The notes under the pieces: generated by a model | Database searches by the model: none | What the model saw: only the letters and a program-made list of their open reading frames with translations | What the model was told of the DNA's origin: nothing | NCBI GenBank assembly: GCA_019237515.1 | Contig: JAFAGX010000151.1 | Span: 1 to 10,353, forward strand | Direction of reading: 5' to 3' | Length of the DNA stretch: 10,353 bases | Source of the DNA: Acidobacteriaceae bacterium | GTDB taxonomy: Bacteria > Acidobacteriota > Terriglobia > Terriglobales > SbA1 | Program-made: the position numbers and the translations under genes | Shown: positions 1 through 6,394 of the stretch, in pieces | Layout of the letters: each line of letters opens with the position of its first letter | Position numbering within the stretch: the stretch's first letter is position 1

Positions 1-47
1 AGAGCCGACATACGGCAAGATTGGAAGGGGTAATCATCGTTATCTTA

Positions 48-61
48 TCTTCTCAAGAAGA
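48..61. repeat. Short inverted repeat upstream of the deaminase operon
   Basis: Six-base arms TCTTCT and AGAAGA are separated by CA. The element is not GC-rich and has no T-tract, so it is a poor terminator candidate. It could be a protein-binding site or chance. It lies about 65 bp upstream of the larger palindrome at 119-135. In the rest of positions 1-118 I see no gene I can support; the tail of an upstream gene could lie there but cannot be recognised. Confidence 0.25.
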
Positions 62-118
62 GTGCCACGAAAATTCATATACCAAGACGAAACCGCTCGG
101 CGAAAGAAAATGAAGCCG

Positions 119-135
119 CTTTCACAATGTGAAAG
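119..135. promoter_or_regulatory. Perfect 17-bp palindrome, probable operator of the deaminase operon
   Basis: The sequence CTTTCACAATGTGAAAG is a perfect inverted repeat with 8-base arms around a single central A at 127. The centre is about 59 bp upstream of the transcription start expected from the TATAAT at 174-179. That is a usual place for an activator that contacts RNA polymerase from upstream, though a repressor is equally possible. The left arm is part of a 12-bp word also found in the iclR promoter, and TGAAAGTTG at its right edge recurs in the receptor leader. An odd-centred palindrome made of TGAAA half-sites is compatible with an IclR-family dimer, but the binding protein is not shown by sequence alone. 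Confidence 0.7.
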
Positions 136-150
136 TTGTTTTCGGATTTT

Positions 151-179
151 CTGGCTCCCATCCGGCCAGTTTGTATAAT
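151..179 (+). promoter_or_regulatory. Probable sigma-70-type promoter of the deaminase operon
   Basis: A perfect TATAAT lies at 174-179. With a 17-bp spacer the -35 would be CTGGCT (151-156), which matches only about half of TTGACA. A weak -35 fits a promoter that needs an activator, such as a protein bound at the palindrome at 119-135. Transcription would start near 186, giving a leader of about 20 nt to the ATG at 207, with GAGG at 195-198 as ribosome binding site. Confidence 0.6.
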
Positions 180-206
180 TCGGGGCTGGGAGTCGAGGCC
201 GCAGTC

Positions 207-992
207 ATGGTGATTAAAGTATTCGACGGTAAGGTATCCCTGGGCAAGGCGGCGGCAGTGCAAGCGTCGGCAGCCATTCGTGCAGCTATTCAAGATCGTG
301 GACAAGCCCGCATTATCGCAGCAACGGCAGCTTCTCAATTGGAATTTCTCGATGCTCTCGCGAAAAGCCCAGGCATTGATTGGGCGCGAGTGGAGGTTTT
401 CCATCTCGATGAGTACATTGGGCTCCCAGTGAGTCATCCGGGCAGCTTTCGTAAAATGCTGCTAGAGCAACTCATTCAGAAGACCGGCATTACCCGGTAT
501 CATCTGCTCGACGGAGATGCCCCAAATCCACTGGAGGTGGTGCAGCAGGTTGGCCAGGAGATTTCTTCTGCACCAATTGACATCGCATTTCTCGGAATTG
601 GAGAGAACGGCCACATCGCATTCAATGATCCGCCGGCCGATTTCAAAACCGAAGAACCGTACATCATCGTGAACCTTGATGAGGCATGCCGTCGTCAGCA
701 AGTCGGAGAAGCATGGTTTGCCGATATTTCGCAAGTTCCGAAGCAGGCAGTCTCGATGTCAGTGCGGCAGATTTTGAGGTCCAAAGAAATCCTGGCGGTG
801 GTCCCGGACAGGCGCAAAGCAGAAGCAGTGAAGGCCTGTTTTGAAGGCGAGATTAGCCCCATGGCGCCGGCTTCGATCCTCAGGACGCACCCAAATGCCA
901 CCATTTACCTTGATAACAATTCCGCATCGCTGCTGAGTTCGAGTTTGCGGAACACTCCAAGAGACGAAGTGCAGGTGGTGGCCGGTCGTTAG
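207..992 (+). CDS. nagB: Glucosamine-6-phosphate deaminase (NagB-like)
   Basis: This is a 261-residue protein of the NagB/6-phosphogluconolactonase sugar-isomerase fold, close to the 266 residues of E. coli NagB. The family converts glucosamine 6-phosphate to fructose 6-phosphate plus ammonia in the cytoplasm. Visible motifs are FHLDEY (65-70, Asp68 matching the proton-abstracting Asp72 of E. coli) and [13 protein letters not shown] (130-142). His136 matches His143, but the Asp141 position is Asn134 and the Glu148 position is Asp141. The C-terminal half has the usual [17 protein letters not shown] and ATIYLD segments. The frame stays open back to a GTG at 129, but that codon sits inside a 17-bp palindrome and the frame then crosses a TATAAT. 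ATG 207 has GAGG 8 nt upstream and gives the normal family N-terminus, so it is preferred. It is the first gene of an operon; the transporter begins 14 nt after its stop. The variant active site leaves room for a related aminosugar-phosphate substrate. Confidence 0.82.
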   Translation: MVIKVFDGKVSLGKAAAVQASAAIRAAIQDRGQARIIAATAASQLEFLDALAKSPGIDWARVEVFHLDEYIGLPVSHPGSFRKMLLEQLIQKTGITRYHLLDGDAPNPLEVVQQVGQEISSAPIDIAFLGIGENGHIAFNDPPADFKTEEPYIIVNLDEACRRQQVGEAWFADISQVPKQAVSMSVRQILRSKEILAVVPDRRKAEAVKACFEGEISPMAPASILRTHPNATIYLDNNSASLLSSSLRNTPRDEVQVVAGR

Positions 993-1006
993 CCCGGTCA
1001 GCAACA

Positions 1007-2317
1007 ATGGCGAGTTCTGTCCTCCGACCAATTCCTTCCTTACGCTGGTGGATTGCAGGCTTGCTGTTCGCGTCTACAGTTATCAACTACATCGACCGGC
1101 AGACACTCTCTTTACTGGCACCTTACCTGAAAACCCAATACCGTTGGAGTAATAGCGACTACGCCAATATCGTGATTGCGTTTCGGGTGGCGTACTCCGT
1201 TGGGCAGACTGCTTTCGGAAGACTCATGGATCGAGTTGGCACCAGACGTGGGCTGAGCATCACCGTTGTCTGCTATTCGCTGGCGTCTGTCTGTACTTCC
1301 CTGGCGCGCGGGCTGACCAGTTTTGCAGGATTTCGATTCTTGTTAGGTGCCGGTGAGTCGGGTAATTGGCCGGCAGCCACTAAAGCGGTTTCCGAGTGGT
1401 TTCCGAAATCCGAACGCGCATTGGCGACAGCTGTATTTGACAGTGGCTCGTCGATCGGAGGAGCGATTGCGCCGTTCATTGTGTTGCCGATCTATTTTCG
1501 ATACGGGTGGCGTCCGGCGTTCATGATCCCCGGTGCTCTGGGTTTTCTCTGGCTGATCGCATGGTTGTACCTTTATTACCCGCCACGACAACATCCGCGG
1601 ACTAGCCCTGGTGAGTTACAAATTATTAGTGCCGATCTGCGGGATGGTGAGTTGTCGCGTTCGGCACATGATTCACTGCCATGGCGCACGCTGCTCAAGC
1701 TGCCTCAAACGTGGGGAACAATCATTGCCCGAAGTTTTACCGATCCAGTCTGGTTCTTCGTGACCGACTGGTTTCCGATCTATCTCGTTGGAAAAGGAAT
1801 TGAGCTTCGCAGCGGCCTCATTGCCGTTTGGATTCCATTCATCGCCGCAGATCTTGGAAACTTCTTCGGCGGTGGCGCGTCGGGATTATTGATCAAACGT
1901 GGTTGGACGCTTGGAGCAGCAAGGAAAGCGATTGTAGTATTCGGAGGAATGGGAGTGATGTTGCTGACTCCGACGGTGCTCACAAGCAACCTGCGAATCA
2001 TAACCTTACTTTTCGCTTTAGCTACACTCTCCTATGCATCGTTCAGCACGATGGCAAACGTCCTGCCATCGGATATCTTCCATAGCGAGTCGGTCGCATC
2101 CGTCAGCGGGTTGAGCGGTACGGGAGCGGGCATTGGTACCATCGTCGCATTCAAGCTAATCGGTTATTTCTCTGACGCGCACAAGGCAGCAACGACGCAT
2201 GCTTTTGATCCGATTGTCGTTGTCGCCGGGCTCGTGCCATTCATAGGCATGATCCTGGTTTTAGCCTTGATCCGCAACACACGAGCGACGGAAGAAGGTT
2301 TGGTCCGGAGAATCTGA
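1007..2317 (+). CDS. MFS transporter, hexuronate/sugar-acid type (ExuT-like)
   Basis: This 436-residue inner-membrane protein belongs to the anion:cation symporter branch of the major facilitator superfamily, which includes ExuT, GudP and other sugar-acid carriers. About 12 hydrophobic segments can be read, with a longer central cytoplasmic loop at about residues 192-228. NYIDRQ (27-32) at the end of the first segment and GRLMDRVGTRRG (71-82) in the loop between segments 2 and 3 are typical of the branch. GAGESGNWPAATKAVSEWFP (114-133) is also characteristic. The likely role is proton-driven uptake of a hexuronate, aldonate or similar acid. It starts 14 nt after the deaminase stop and ends 34 nt before the dehydrogenase, so it is the middle gene of the operon. 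No strong Shine-Dalgarno precedes ATG 1007, consistent with coupling to the upstream gene. The family is secure; the exact substrate is inferred from the neighbouring KDG genes. Confidence 0.87.
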   Translation: MASSVLRPIPSLRWWIAGLLFASTVINYIDRQTLSLLAPYLKTQYRWSNSDYANIVIAFRVAYSVGQTAFGRLMDRVGTRRGLSITVVCYSLASVCTSLARGLTSFAGFRFLLGAGESGNWPAATKAVSEWFPKSERALATAVFDSGSSIGGAIAPFIVLPIYFRYGWRPAFMIPGALGFLWLIAWLYLYYPPRQHPRTSPGELQIISADLRDGELSRSAHDSLPWRTLLKLPQTWGTIIARSFTDPVWFFVTDWFPIYLVGKGIELRSGLIAVWIPFIAADLGNFFGGGASGLLIKRGWTLGAARKAIVVFGGMGVMLLTPTVLTSNLRIITLLFALATLSYASFSTMANVLPSDIFHSESVASVSGLSGTGAGIGTIVAFKLIGYFSDAHKAATTHAFDPIVVVAGLVPFIGMILVLALIRNTRATEEGLVRRI

Positions 2318-2351
2318 AGAAAAGCGGAAGTAGGGTGCGAACTCAGAATTT

Positions 2352-3128
2352 ATGCCATACAGCCGTCTGGATTTAAGTGGAAAGGTCGCGGTCGTCATAG
2401 GTGGGAGTTCTGGAATCGGTAAGACTCTGGCACTCGGATTGGCTCAAGCCGGCGCCGATGTTGTGCCGACAGCGCGGCGCATCGAACTTTTGAATGCGGT
2501 TGCGGACGAGATCCAATCCCTTGGCCGCCAATCGTTGCGAATTGCAAGTGATGTCACGGAGCGTGACTCCCTGGACAACTTGCTGCAGGCGGTAACGAAG
2601 CAAGTCGGAAAAGTCGACATCCTGGTCAATTCTGCTGGGATTAATCAGCGCGCTCCAACCCTGGAGTTTCCTGAATCCGACTGGAACCGTCTCATCGACA
2701 TTAACGTCACAGGTACATTACGTGCGTGCCAGGTATTCGGGCGTCACATGATTGAACGCAAATTCGGCCGCATCATCAATATAGCGTCGCTCGGATCTTT
2801 TCTGGCTTTGTATGAGGCAGCGGCGTACAGCGCGAGTAAGGCGGCAGTGGCCTCGCTAACGAAATCGCTGGCCATCGAATGGGCGCGCTACGGAGTATGT
2901 GTCAACGCGATCGCCCCAGGATATTTTCGGACGCCGTTGACGGAGAAGATCGTGATGGGAAAGCCGCGCGGAGAAGAAATCCTGATGCGCACACCGATGC
3001 AGCGATTCGGCGAATTGGAAGAACTTATTGGGGCAGCAATCTTTTTGGCCTCAGATGCTGCCAGTTTTGTCACAGGTACCTTGCTGGTTGTCGACGGGGG
3101 ATATCTGGCAAGCGGAGTGAATCGCTGA
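2352..3128 (+). CDS. SDR-family oxidoreductase, probable keto-sugar-acid dehydrogenase (KduD-like)
   Basis: This is a 258-residue classical short-chain dehydrogenase using NAD(P)H in the cytoplasm. The Rossmann glycine motif GGSSGIGK is at 17-24. NSAG, a variant of the usual NNAG, is at 93-96. Asn118, Ser146, Tyr159 and Lys163 (YSASK) form the catalytic set. PG (189-190) and the C-terminal VTGTLLVVDGGY segment are standard. The overall pattern resembles 2-deoxy-D-gluconate 3-dehydrogenase (KduD) and gluconate 5-dehydrogenase. These interconvert keto-sugar acids on the way to KDG, which fits the KDG kinase and KDPG aldolase genes facing it. Arg42-Arg43 after the second strand hints at NADP(H) preference, but weakly. 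It is the last gene of the rightward operon, 34 nt after the transporter, and its stop is 11 bp from that of the convergent aldolase. Family certain; substrate only inferred. Confidence 0.88.
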   Translation: MPYSRLDLSGKVAVVIGGSSGIGKTLALGLAQAGADVVPTARRIELLNAVADEIQSLGRQSLRIASDVTERDSLDNLLQAVTKQVGKVDILVNSAGINQRAPTLEFPESDWNRLIDINVTGTLRACQVFGRHMIERKFGRIINIASLGSFLALYEAAAYSASKAAVASLTKSLAIEWARYGVCVNAIAPGYFRTPLTEKIVMGKPRGEEILMRTPMQRFGELEELIGAAIFLASDAASFVTGTLLVVDGGYLASGVNR

Positions 3129-3139
3129 GATGTACCCGA

Positions 3140-3817
3140 TCAAGTCGAACGCGCGGTACCGCGCACCGCAGCCTGACGTGCGCTTGCAACCGCATGCACG
3201 AGTTCGCGTGCGATCTGGGTAATTTGTCCTGAATCGCCGTCGCGAAGTGCCGCGGCGCTTACCAGGTCCGCACCCACACCCAACGCAAATGCGCCAGCAG
3301 CGATGAACTCAGCGGCGTTCGAAAGATTTACGCCGCCGGTGGGAATCAGATCGGCATCCGGAAAAGGTGCCTTCAACGACTTCAGATATTTTGGCCCGCC
3401 AACATTTCCACACGGGAAGATTTTGACCAGTTTAGCGCTATTCTGGCGCGCGACCATGAGTTCTGTGGGAGTCAACGCTCCCGGAATTGCCAAAATGCCG
3501 CAAGCTTGTGCGGCCGAGAGCACCGGGATCGAAAGCCCAGGACTAACAACGAACTGTGCTCCCGCATCGATGGCCCGTTTTGCTTGCTCGGCAGTAGTGA
3601 TGGTACCGGCCCCGATTAAAACGTTTGGTGCGAGCTCCCGGGCGACCTGCTGAATCACCGACACTGCATTCGGAACCGTCATGGTAATTTCAACAATTGG
3701 AATACCACCAGCACAAATCGCCTCGACGGCCCGCAGCGCCTCATTCACGCTCGCAGCGCGGATGACGGGTACGATCCCAATTTCGCCAATTCGCGCAATC
3801 ACGTTTTCAATTGCCAT
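3140..3817 (-). CDS. eda: 2-keto-3-deoxy-6-phosphogluconate (KDPG) aldolase
   Basis: This 225-residue class I aldolase of the KDPG/KHG family cleaves KDPG to pyruvate and glyceraldehyde 3-phosphate in the cytoplasm. Motifs run in the expected order: PVIRA (17-21), GGIPIVEITMTVPNA (37-51, with catalytic Glu43), IGAGTI (68-73), VVSPG (90-94), IPGALTPTE (111-119), KIFP (132-135, with Lys132 as Schiff-base lysine) and PTGGVN (159-164). The EIT-x-TVP form is the one found in the Thermotoga-type enzyme rather than E. coli Eda. Length is normal, with a short Ala/Arg-rich tail. Its ATG lies 12 nt after the kinase stop with AAGG about 8 nt upstream, so the two are co-transcribed and consecutive in the pathway. 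It is the last gene of the leftward operon. Specificity for KDPG versus KDPGal or 2-keto-4-hydroxyglutarate cannot be read from the sequence. Confidence 0.9.
   Translation of the reverse strand: MAIENVIARIGEIGIVPVIRAASVNEALRAVEAICAGGIPIVEITMTVPNAVSVIQQVARELAPNVLIGAGTITTAEQAKRAIDAGAQFVVSPGLSIPVLSAAQACGILAIPGALTPTELMVARQNSAKLVKIFPCGNVGGPKYLKSLKAPFPDADLIPTGGVNLSNAAEFIAAGAFALGVGADLVSAAALRDGDSGQITQIARELVHAVASARQAAVRGTARST
3151..3164. repeat. Perfect 14-bp GC-rich palindrome at the convergent gene ends
   Basis: GCGCGGTACCGCGC is self-complementary and lies inside the last codons of the aldolase gene, about 25 bp past the SDR stop codon. In RNA from either strand it could fold into a 5-bp stem with a GUAC loop. 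There is no T-run on either side, so it is not a canonical intrinsic terminator. I see no better terminator between the two converging operons. It may assist bidirectional termination or slow 3' decay, or it may simply reflect codon use. Confidence 0.3.
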
Positions 3818-3829
3818 TGATGTGCCTTG

Positions 3830-4930
3830 TTATCGCGCGATTCGCGCCGTGCGCGCCTGCATCGCTTGCAGCACTTCATCAAGCGTTGCCATGCTGGTAT
3901 CGCCCGGAGTTGTCATGGCGAGCGCGCCGTGGGCCGCACCGCATTCCACCGCCCACTGCGGCTCTTTCCCACTCAGAAATCCAAAAAACAGACCCGAGGC
4001 AAATGAGTCGCCGCCGCCAACCCGATCGTAGATTTCGAGGTTCTCGCGGACTGGAGCCTGATAGAAGCGACCGTCGTAAAAGCAAATTGCACTCCAATCG
4101 TTAATGGTCGCACTCCTCGCATGCCGCAGCGTAACTGCAATGCCCGCCAGGCGCGGAAATTCAGTCGCCACTTTCTCGATCATGGCTCTGAAACTGGATG
4201 GATCCAAGCGAGAGTGATGCTCGTCCAGACCGGCCACAGCAAATCCCAACGCGGCGGTGAAATCTTCTTCATTTCCGACCACGACGTCCGCCAACGCGGC
4301 GAGTTCCCGATTCACCTGTTGCGCCTTAGCTTTTCCGCCAATCGATTTCCATAGAGAAGCGCGATAGTTCAGATCATAAGAAATGACAGTCCCTGCTCGG
4401 CGCGCAGCCTCCATCGCCTCTTGAGCAACTTGCGGCGTGGTCTCGGAGAGCGCGCAAAAAATCCCTCCGGTGTGAAACCATCGGGTTCCGTCTTTAAAAA
4501 AGATTTGCTTCCAATCAGTTTCGCCAGCTTTGAGCTGGGAGACTGCCGTGTGGCCTCGATCGGAGCAGCCGAGCGGCGGGCGGACACCAAAACCTCGCTC
4601 GGTAAAATTCAAACCATTGCGAACATTTCGGCCGACACCATCGTACGGTACCCAACGCAGATATTTCTGACTCACGCCCCCCTGTAAAATCAAATCTTCG
4701 ACGAGGCGGCCGGCGGGATTGTCGGCCAATGCTGTAACAATCGCGGTATCCAGCCCAAAACAACGGCGTAGCCCACGCGCAACGTTATATTCTCCACCGC
4801 CTTCCCAGACGCGAAATTGTCGTGTGGTTGAAATCCGTTGATCGCCCGGATCCAGCCTCAGCATGACTTCGCCGAGGCTCACCAGATCCCACAAGCAGTT
4901 CTGCTTCGGTTTGATCTGAAGCTTGGGCAT
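3830..4930 (-). CDS. kdgK: PfkB-family sugar kinase, probable 2-keto-3-deoxygluconate kinase
   Basis: This is a 366-residue ribokinase/PfkB-fold kinase, expected to phosphorylate KDG to KDPG with ATP in the cytoplasm. The N-terminal half has VSLGEVMLRL (17-26), followed by WEGGGEYNVARGL (42-54), the sugar-binding glycine segment. DLNYR (186-190) is the D-x-N-x-R strand shared by KDG kinases. GNEEDF (219-224) follows. The anion hole and catalytic base are in DRVGGGDSFASG (302-313), with Asp308 as the likely base; GGGD replaces the commoner GAGD. At 366 residues it is somewhat longer than the usual 310-340, with an insertion around 90-135. The aldolase that uses its product starts 12 nt after its stop. 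Upstream, no strong Shine-Dalgarno precedes ATG 4930. Instead a hydrophobic micro-ORF ends 4 nt before it, suggesting translational coupling. Substrate assignment rests on motif similarity plus the adjacent aldolase. Confidence 0.82.
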   Translation of the reverse strand: MPKLQIKPKQNCLWDLVSLGEVMLRLDPGDQRISTTRQFRVWEGGGEYNVARGLRRCFGLDTAIVTALADNPAGRLVEDLILQGGVSQKYLRWVPYDGVGRNVRNGLNFTERGFGVRPPLGCSDRGHTAVSQLKAGETDWKQIFFKDGTRWFHTGGIFCALSETTPQVAQEAMEAARRAGTVISYDLNYRASLWKSIGGKAKAQQVNRELAALADVVVGNEEDFTAALGFAVAGLDEHHSRLDPSSFRAMIEKVATEFPRLAGIAVTLRHARSATINDWSAICFYDGRFYQAPVRENLEIYDRVGGGDSFASGLFFGFLSGKEPQWAVECGAAHGALAMTTPGDTSMATLDEVLQAMQARTARIAR

Positions 4931-4934
4931 AGGT

Positions 4935-4994
4935 TCAGGCGAATTTCAGCACCGAGCTCAACACGAAAATGGAAAGCGCCAGCATTCTTATCAT
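4935..4994 (-). CDS. Possible 19-residue hydrophobic micropeptide between DUF4380 gene and kinase
   Basis: A 20-codon frame encodes MIRMLALSIFVLSSVLKFA. Its ATG overlaps the stop of the upstream gene by one base (TGATG), and its stop lies 4 nt before the kinase ATG, so it fills the whole gap. Residues 4-17 form one hydrophobic stretch flanked by Arg3 and Lys17, long enough to insert into or lie along a membrane. GGA triplets lie about 8-13 nt upstream. It may be a small membrane protein, or a leader whose translation carries ribosomes to the poorly primed kinase start. The frame is short enough to arise by chance. I do not recognise a family. Confidence 0.35.
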   Translation of the reverse strand: MIRMLALSIFVLSSVLKFA

Positions 4995-6394
4995 CAAGTT
5001 TCCGTCCTACTGATCTTCGTCTCCCCTAAGCTGCCGCGATCCTGACCTTGTTCATCTCGCAAATGGATTGAGACTCGCTGCGCATTTGCCGACGCAACGG
5101 TCGTTTGATCTAACTCGACAACCTGTCGCGGATCCACGGCTCGCAATTCAACTTCCGAAATCATCACGCCCTGACCATCGAAAATGCGTGCGACCAATTT
5201 TCCAGGGAAGAAGACGCCAAACTTACCGACGATTCGTACGGTGCCGTTGCTGAAGGATGCGCTGGGCGGTGTCCACGCCACGCCCGCCCACGTGACCGTC
5301 TCAAGCTTTTTACTCGCCCGCACGGGAAACCATTCGGTGTCCATTGCGTAAGAACTTCCCGGCTGCAAGCCGATCATGGGGCTATTGATTTCAGCTTCCA
5401 TGTAGTACGGCGCCGGTTCGCCGGGGCGCGAGCGCATTATTGGCGTGCCGTCCGCATCCAATTGCAAAGCTGCTCCGTTCTTATAGAAGATGACGGTTGC
5501 TTTGCCCGGATATTCCGCGGCAGCTTCATAACGAAAGCGCTCAATCATTCCGAACTGGTCTGTGTCATCCACAACCGCGATCCAGCCTGCATCGGAGTCA
5601 AGCCAGAGTTCGTTTTCGAGCGGCAACCAATGCAATCGAAATTTTCCGCTGTTTACTTCGAAGGAAGGATCGTCCGCGAGACCAGCACGCACCCAATAAT
5701 CGCCGACATAGGCGCTATGTGGATTCGTGGGTGCTATCGCCCAAAACTCATGATTGTATTTCGCGGGATCGCGACGATCGGCGGTGTCGTATTGGCTGAC
5801 AGACTGAATTGACCAGCGGATCGAATGTGCCGAGGCGTTCTTCATCACAGCGCGAAACGAAATCTCAGGAGAATCGGCACGAATGCTGATTTGGCGGGAG
5901 AACTGTAAACCGGTTATCAGTTCCGGAGGTCCTTGAAGATTTGCGGCACACGTTTCATGGTCTTCGGAAACGGTGAGCTTGTAGTCGCCGGCGTCAAGCG
6001 CGTCGGAAATTGGGCCCGGCCACTGCTGCTCGTTTTCGCTTCCTTCAGGAAGCGGCCACAACTTGTCTCCGCCGAAATTCACCCAGCCCGGTTTGCCGAT
6101 GTCGGAAGGCGCAATATTCTTGCCCTTGTATTTGGGATTCACAAAGAGATATCGATGATCGTCAAAGGCAACCTGCATCAAGCGGCCGCCGAGTTGAGGA
6201 ACGATGGTCAGTTTTAGCCAGTCATTGCTAAGCTCTTCGGCTTTCCATCCCTCAAAAGTTGTGGCTTGAGCGCGACATGTTCTCACTGCGAAAACTGGAA
6301 CTGCGAAGAGAGTCAGGATCCCTGTCGCGAGGCAGCATGCCAGAAATCGCCGAGAATCGCTGGGAAGAAATAGGCGCAGCTTAAGGAATGGCAT
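4994..6394 (-). CDS. Secreted DUF4380-like protein (aldose-mutarotase-like fold)
   Basis: This 466-residue protein has an apparent signal peptide: basic residues up to Arg16, a hydrophobic core at about 18-36, and cleavage after VFA (36) or AQA (44). It is therefore expected in the periplasm or at the cell surface. The mature part opens with LKLTIVPQLGGRLMQVAFDDHRYLF (60-84) and WVNFGGDKLWPLPEG (104-118), the glycine- and tryptophan-rich start typical of DUF4380 proteins, which share the galactose-mutarotase/glycoside-hydrolase beta-sandwich fold. The last ~90 residues look like a small separate beta-rich domain. No catalytic residues can be assigned; sugar epimerisation, lyase-like action or binding are all possible. 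The frame is open upstream to 6439, but ATG 6394 is preferred because it starts the signal peptide and has a strong GAGGAGGAG run upstream. The start overlaps the iclR stop by 14 nt, indicating coupled translation. Confidence 0.72.
   Translation of the reverse strand: MPFLKLRLFLPSDSRRFLACCLATGILTLFAVPVFAVRTCRAQATTFEGWKAEELSNDWLKLTIVPQLGGRLMQVAFDDHRYLFVNPKYKGKNIAPSDIGKPGWVNFGGDKLWPLPEGSENEQQWPGPISDALDAGDYKLTVSEDHETCAANLQGPPELITGLQFSRQISIRADSPEISFRAVMKNASAHSIRWSIQSVSQYDTADRRDPAKYNHEFWAIAPTNPHSAYVGDYWVRAGLADDPSFEVNSGKFRLHWLPLENELWLDSDAGWIAVVDDTDQFGMIERFRYEAAAEYPGKATVIFYKNGAALQLDADGTPIMRSRPGEPAPYYMEAEINSPMIGLQPGSSYAMDTEWFPVRASKKLETVTWAGVAWTPPSASFSNGTVRIVGKFGVFFPGKLVARIFDGQGVMISEVELRAVDPRQVVELDQTTVASANAQRVSIHLRDEQGQDRGSLGETKISRTET

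Noticed and set aside
129..206. N-terminal extension of the deaminase from GTG 129
   Set aside because: The GTG lies within a perfect palindrome, the frame crosses a TATAAT, and NagB-family N-termini match the protein from ATG 207, which has a GAGG site.
75..437. Minus-strand frame opposite the deaminase gene
   Set aside because: It has no recognisable domain and is Cys/Arg-rich in the way of a shadow frame; the opposite strand encodes a clear NagB protein.
3671..3700. Loss of the E. coli Eda active-site arginine (position 49) in the aldolase
   Set aside because: EIT-x-TVP is the normal form in the Thermotoga-type branch of KDPG aldolases, so this is not an anomaly.
3303..4104. Rightward frames opposite the aldolase and kinase genes
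   Set aside because: They are shadow translations of well-supported genes on the minus strand, with low-complexity Ala/Pro/Arg content.
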